A stretch of 5,268 nt of DNA from an uncultured bacterium (GTDB lineage: Bacteria > Bacillota > Clostridia > Lachnospirales > Lachnospiraceae): the NCBI GenBank assembly GCA_946061355.1, contig CAMGRE010000162.1:1-5268 (forward strand). The letters are read 5' to 3'. The notes under the pieces are model-generated. The model saw only the letters and a list, made by a program, of their open reading frames with translations, was not told where the DNA came from and ran no database searches. A program made the position numbers and the translations under genes. How positions within the stretch are numbered: the first letter of the stretch is position 1; each line of letters opens with the position of its first letter. Shown one piece after another: positions 5,077-5,268 of this stretch.

Positions 5077-5268
5077 ACAATTCTCCCTTTAATGTTTCTA
5101 ATTCAATGTCAGTTAACGGCCGGTATTCGCCCGGCTTTAAACTTTTATCAAGCGTAAGGCTTCCCATCGACAGCCGTTTGAGATACGTCACCTCATTGTT
5201 AACCGCGTGGAACATCCGCTTGACCTGATGATATTTTCCCTCTGTGATCGTAAGCAGGACTTCCGGTG
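5045..5268 (-). CDS. rsuA: RsuA-family 16S rRNA pseudouridine synthase, C-terminal part (cut by window edge)
   Basis: The last 73 codons of a gene that begins beyond the right edge. The segment opens PEVLLTITEGKYHQVKRMF; the EGKYHQVKRMF motif is typical of the RsuA/RluB/RluE/RluF group, and the KYHQVKRMF form with the following HAVNNEVTYLKRLSMG is closest to RsuA, which makes the pseudouridine at E. coli position 516 of 16S rRNA. GSLTLDKSLKPGEYRPLTDIE is the usual end of the catalytic domain. The S4 domain and catalytic aspartate are outside the window and cannot be checked. The final codons, ending AAGKTGDSI, run through the ribosome binding site and first codons of the HAD gene, an overlap of 32 bp. 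RluB or RluF identity is not fully excluded. Confidence 0.88.
   Translation of the reverse strand, partial: PEVLLTITEGKYHQVKRMFHAVNNEVTYLKRLSMGSLTLDKSLKPGEYRPLTDIELETLKGELYAAGKTGDSI
5083..5087 (-). promoter_or_regulatory. Ribosome binding site of the HAD gene, inside the rsuA-type gene
   Basis: GGGAG, within AAAGGGAGAA, lies 6 nt before the ATG at 5074-5076. It is embedded in the coding sequence of the upstream pseudouridine synthase (codons for LKGE), so initiation on the HAD gene takes place on a message still being translated in another frame. Confidence 0.7.

Noticed and set aside
1..5268. Search for mobile elements, tRNA genes, CRISPR repeats, riboswitches and defence or toxin-antitoxin genes
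   Set aside because: Coding sequence of recognisable or conserved-looking genes fills nearly the whole window; no direct-repeat array, terminal inverted repeats, clover-leaf or transposase-like protein was seen.

Overview
The window reads as chromosomal housekeeping DNA from a Gram-positive anaerobe of the class Clostridia, most likely Lachnospiraceae. This rests on three things: a RecU-type N-terminus (RecU is largely a Firmicutes resolvase), the clostridial style of the RluA-family protein (NRLDRNTSG instead of the more usual HRLD), and strong purine-rich Shine-Dalgarno sites. The assignment comes from recognising protein features by eye, not from a search.

All seven genes lie on the minus strand, so the transcript runs from the right edge to the left edge. 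In order of transcription they are: the 3' end of an RsuA-family 16S rRNA pseudouridine synthase (5045-5268, cut by the window); a HAD-superfamily phosphatase-like hydrolase (4414-5076); a YgiQ-family radical SAM protein (2493-4403); a classical short-chain dehydrogenase/reductase (1678-2439); a small unrecognised two-helix membrane protein (1103-1666); an RluA/RluC-family pseudouridine synthase (91-1092); and the first 15 codons of recU, the Holliday junction resolvase (1-47, cut by the window).

The genes are tightly packed. The first two overlap by 32 bp, and ygiQ, the membrane-protein gene and the rluA-type gene start 10-11 bp after the previous stop. The longest gaps are 53 bp (before the SDR gene) and 43 bp (before recU). 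I saw no convincing promoter or intrinsic terminator, so the whole window could be one operon or an internal piece of one. Two junctions share the same arrangement, in which the upstream TGA stop is part of the next gene's GAGGA ribosome binding site; this suggests translational coupling.

The theme is partly RNA modification: pseudouridine synthases of two families lie at either end, with the functionally unassigned radical SAM protein YgiQ between them. The HAD, SDR and membrane proteins have no evident link to that theme. I found no mobile element, tRNA, rRNA, CRISPR array or defence cassette. The best leads are the YgiQ protein, with a second cysteine cluster and a lysine-rich tail, and the unassigned membrane protein. 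There are no gene-free stretches over 300 bases.
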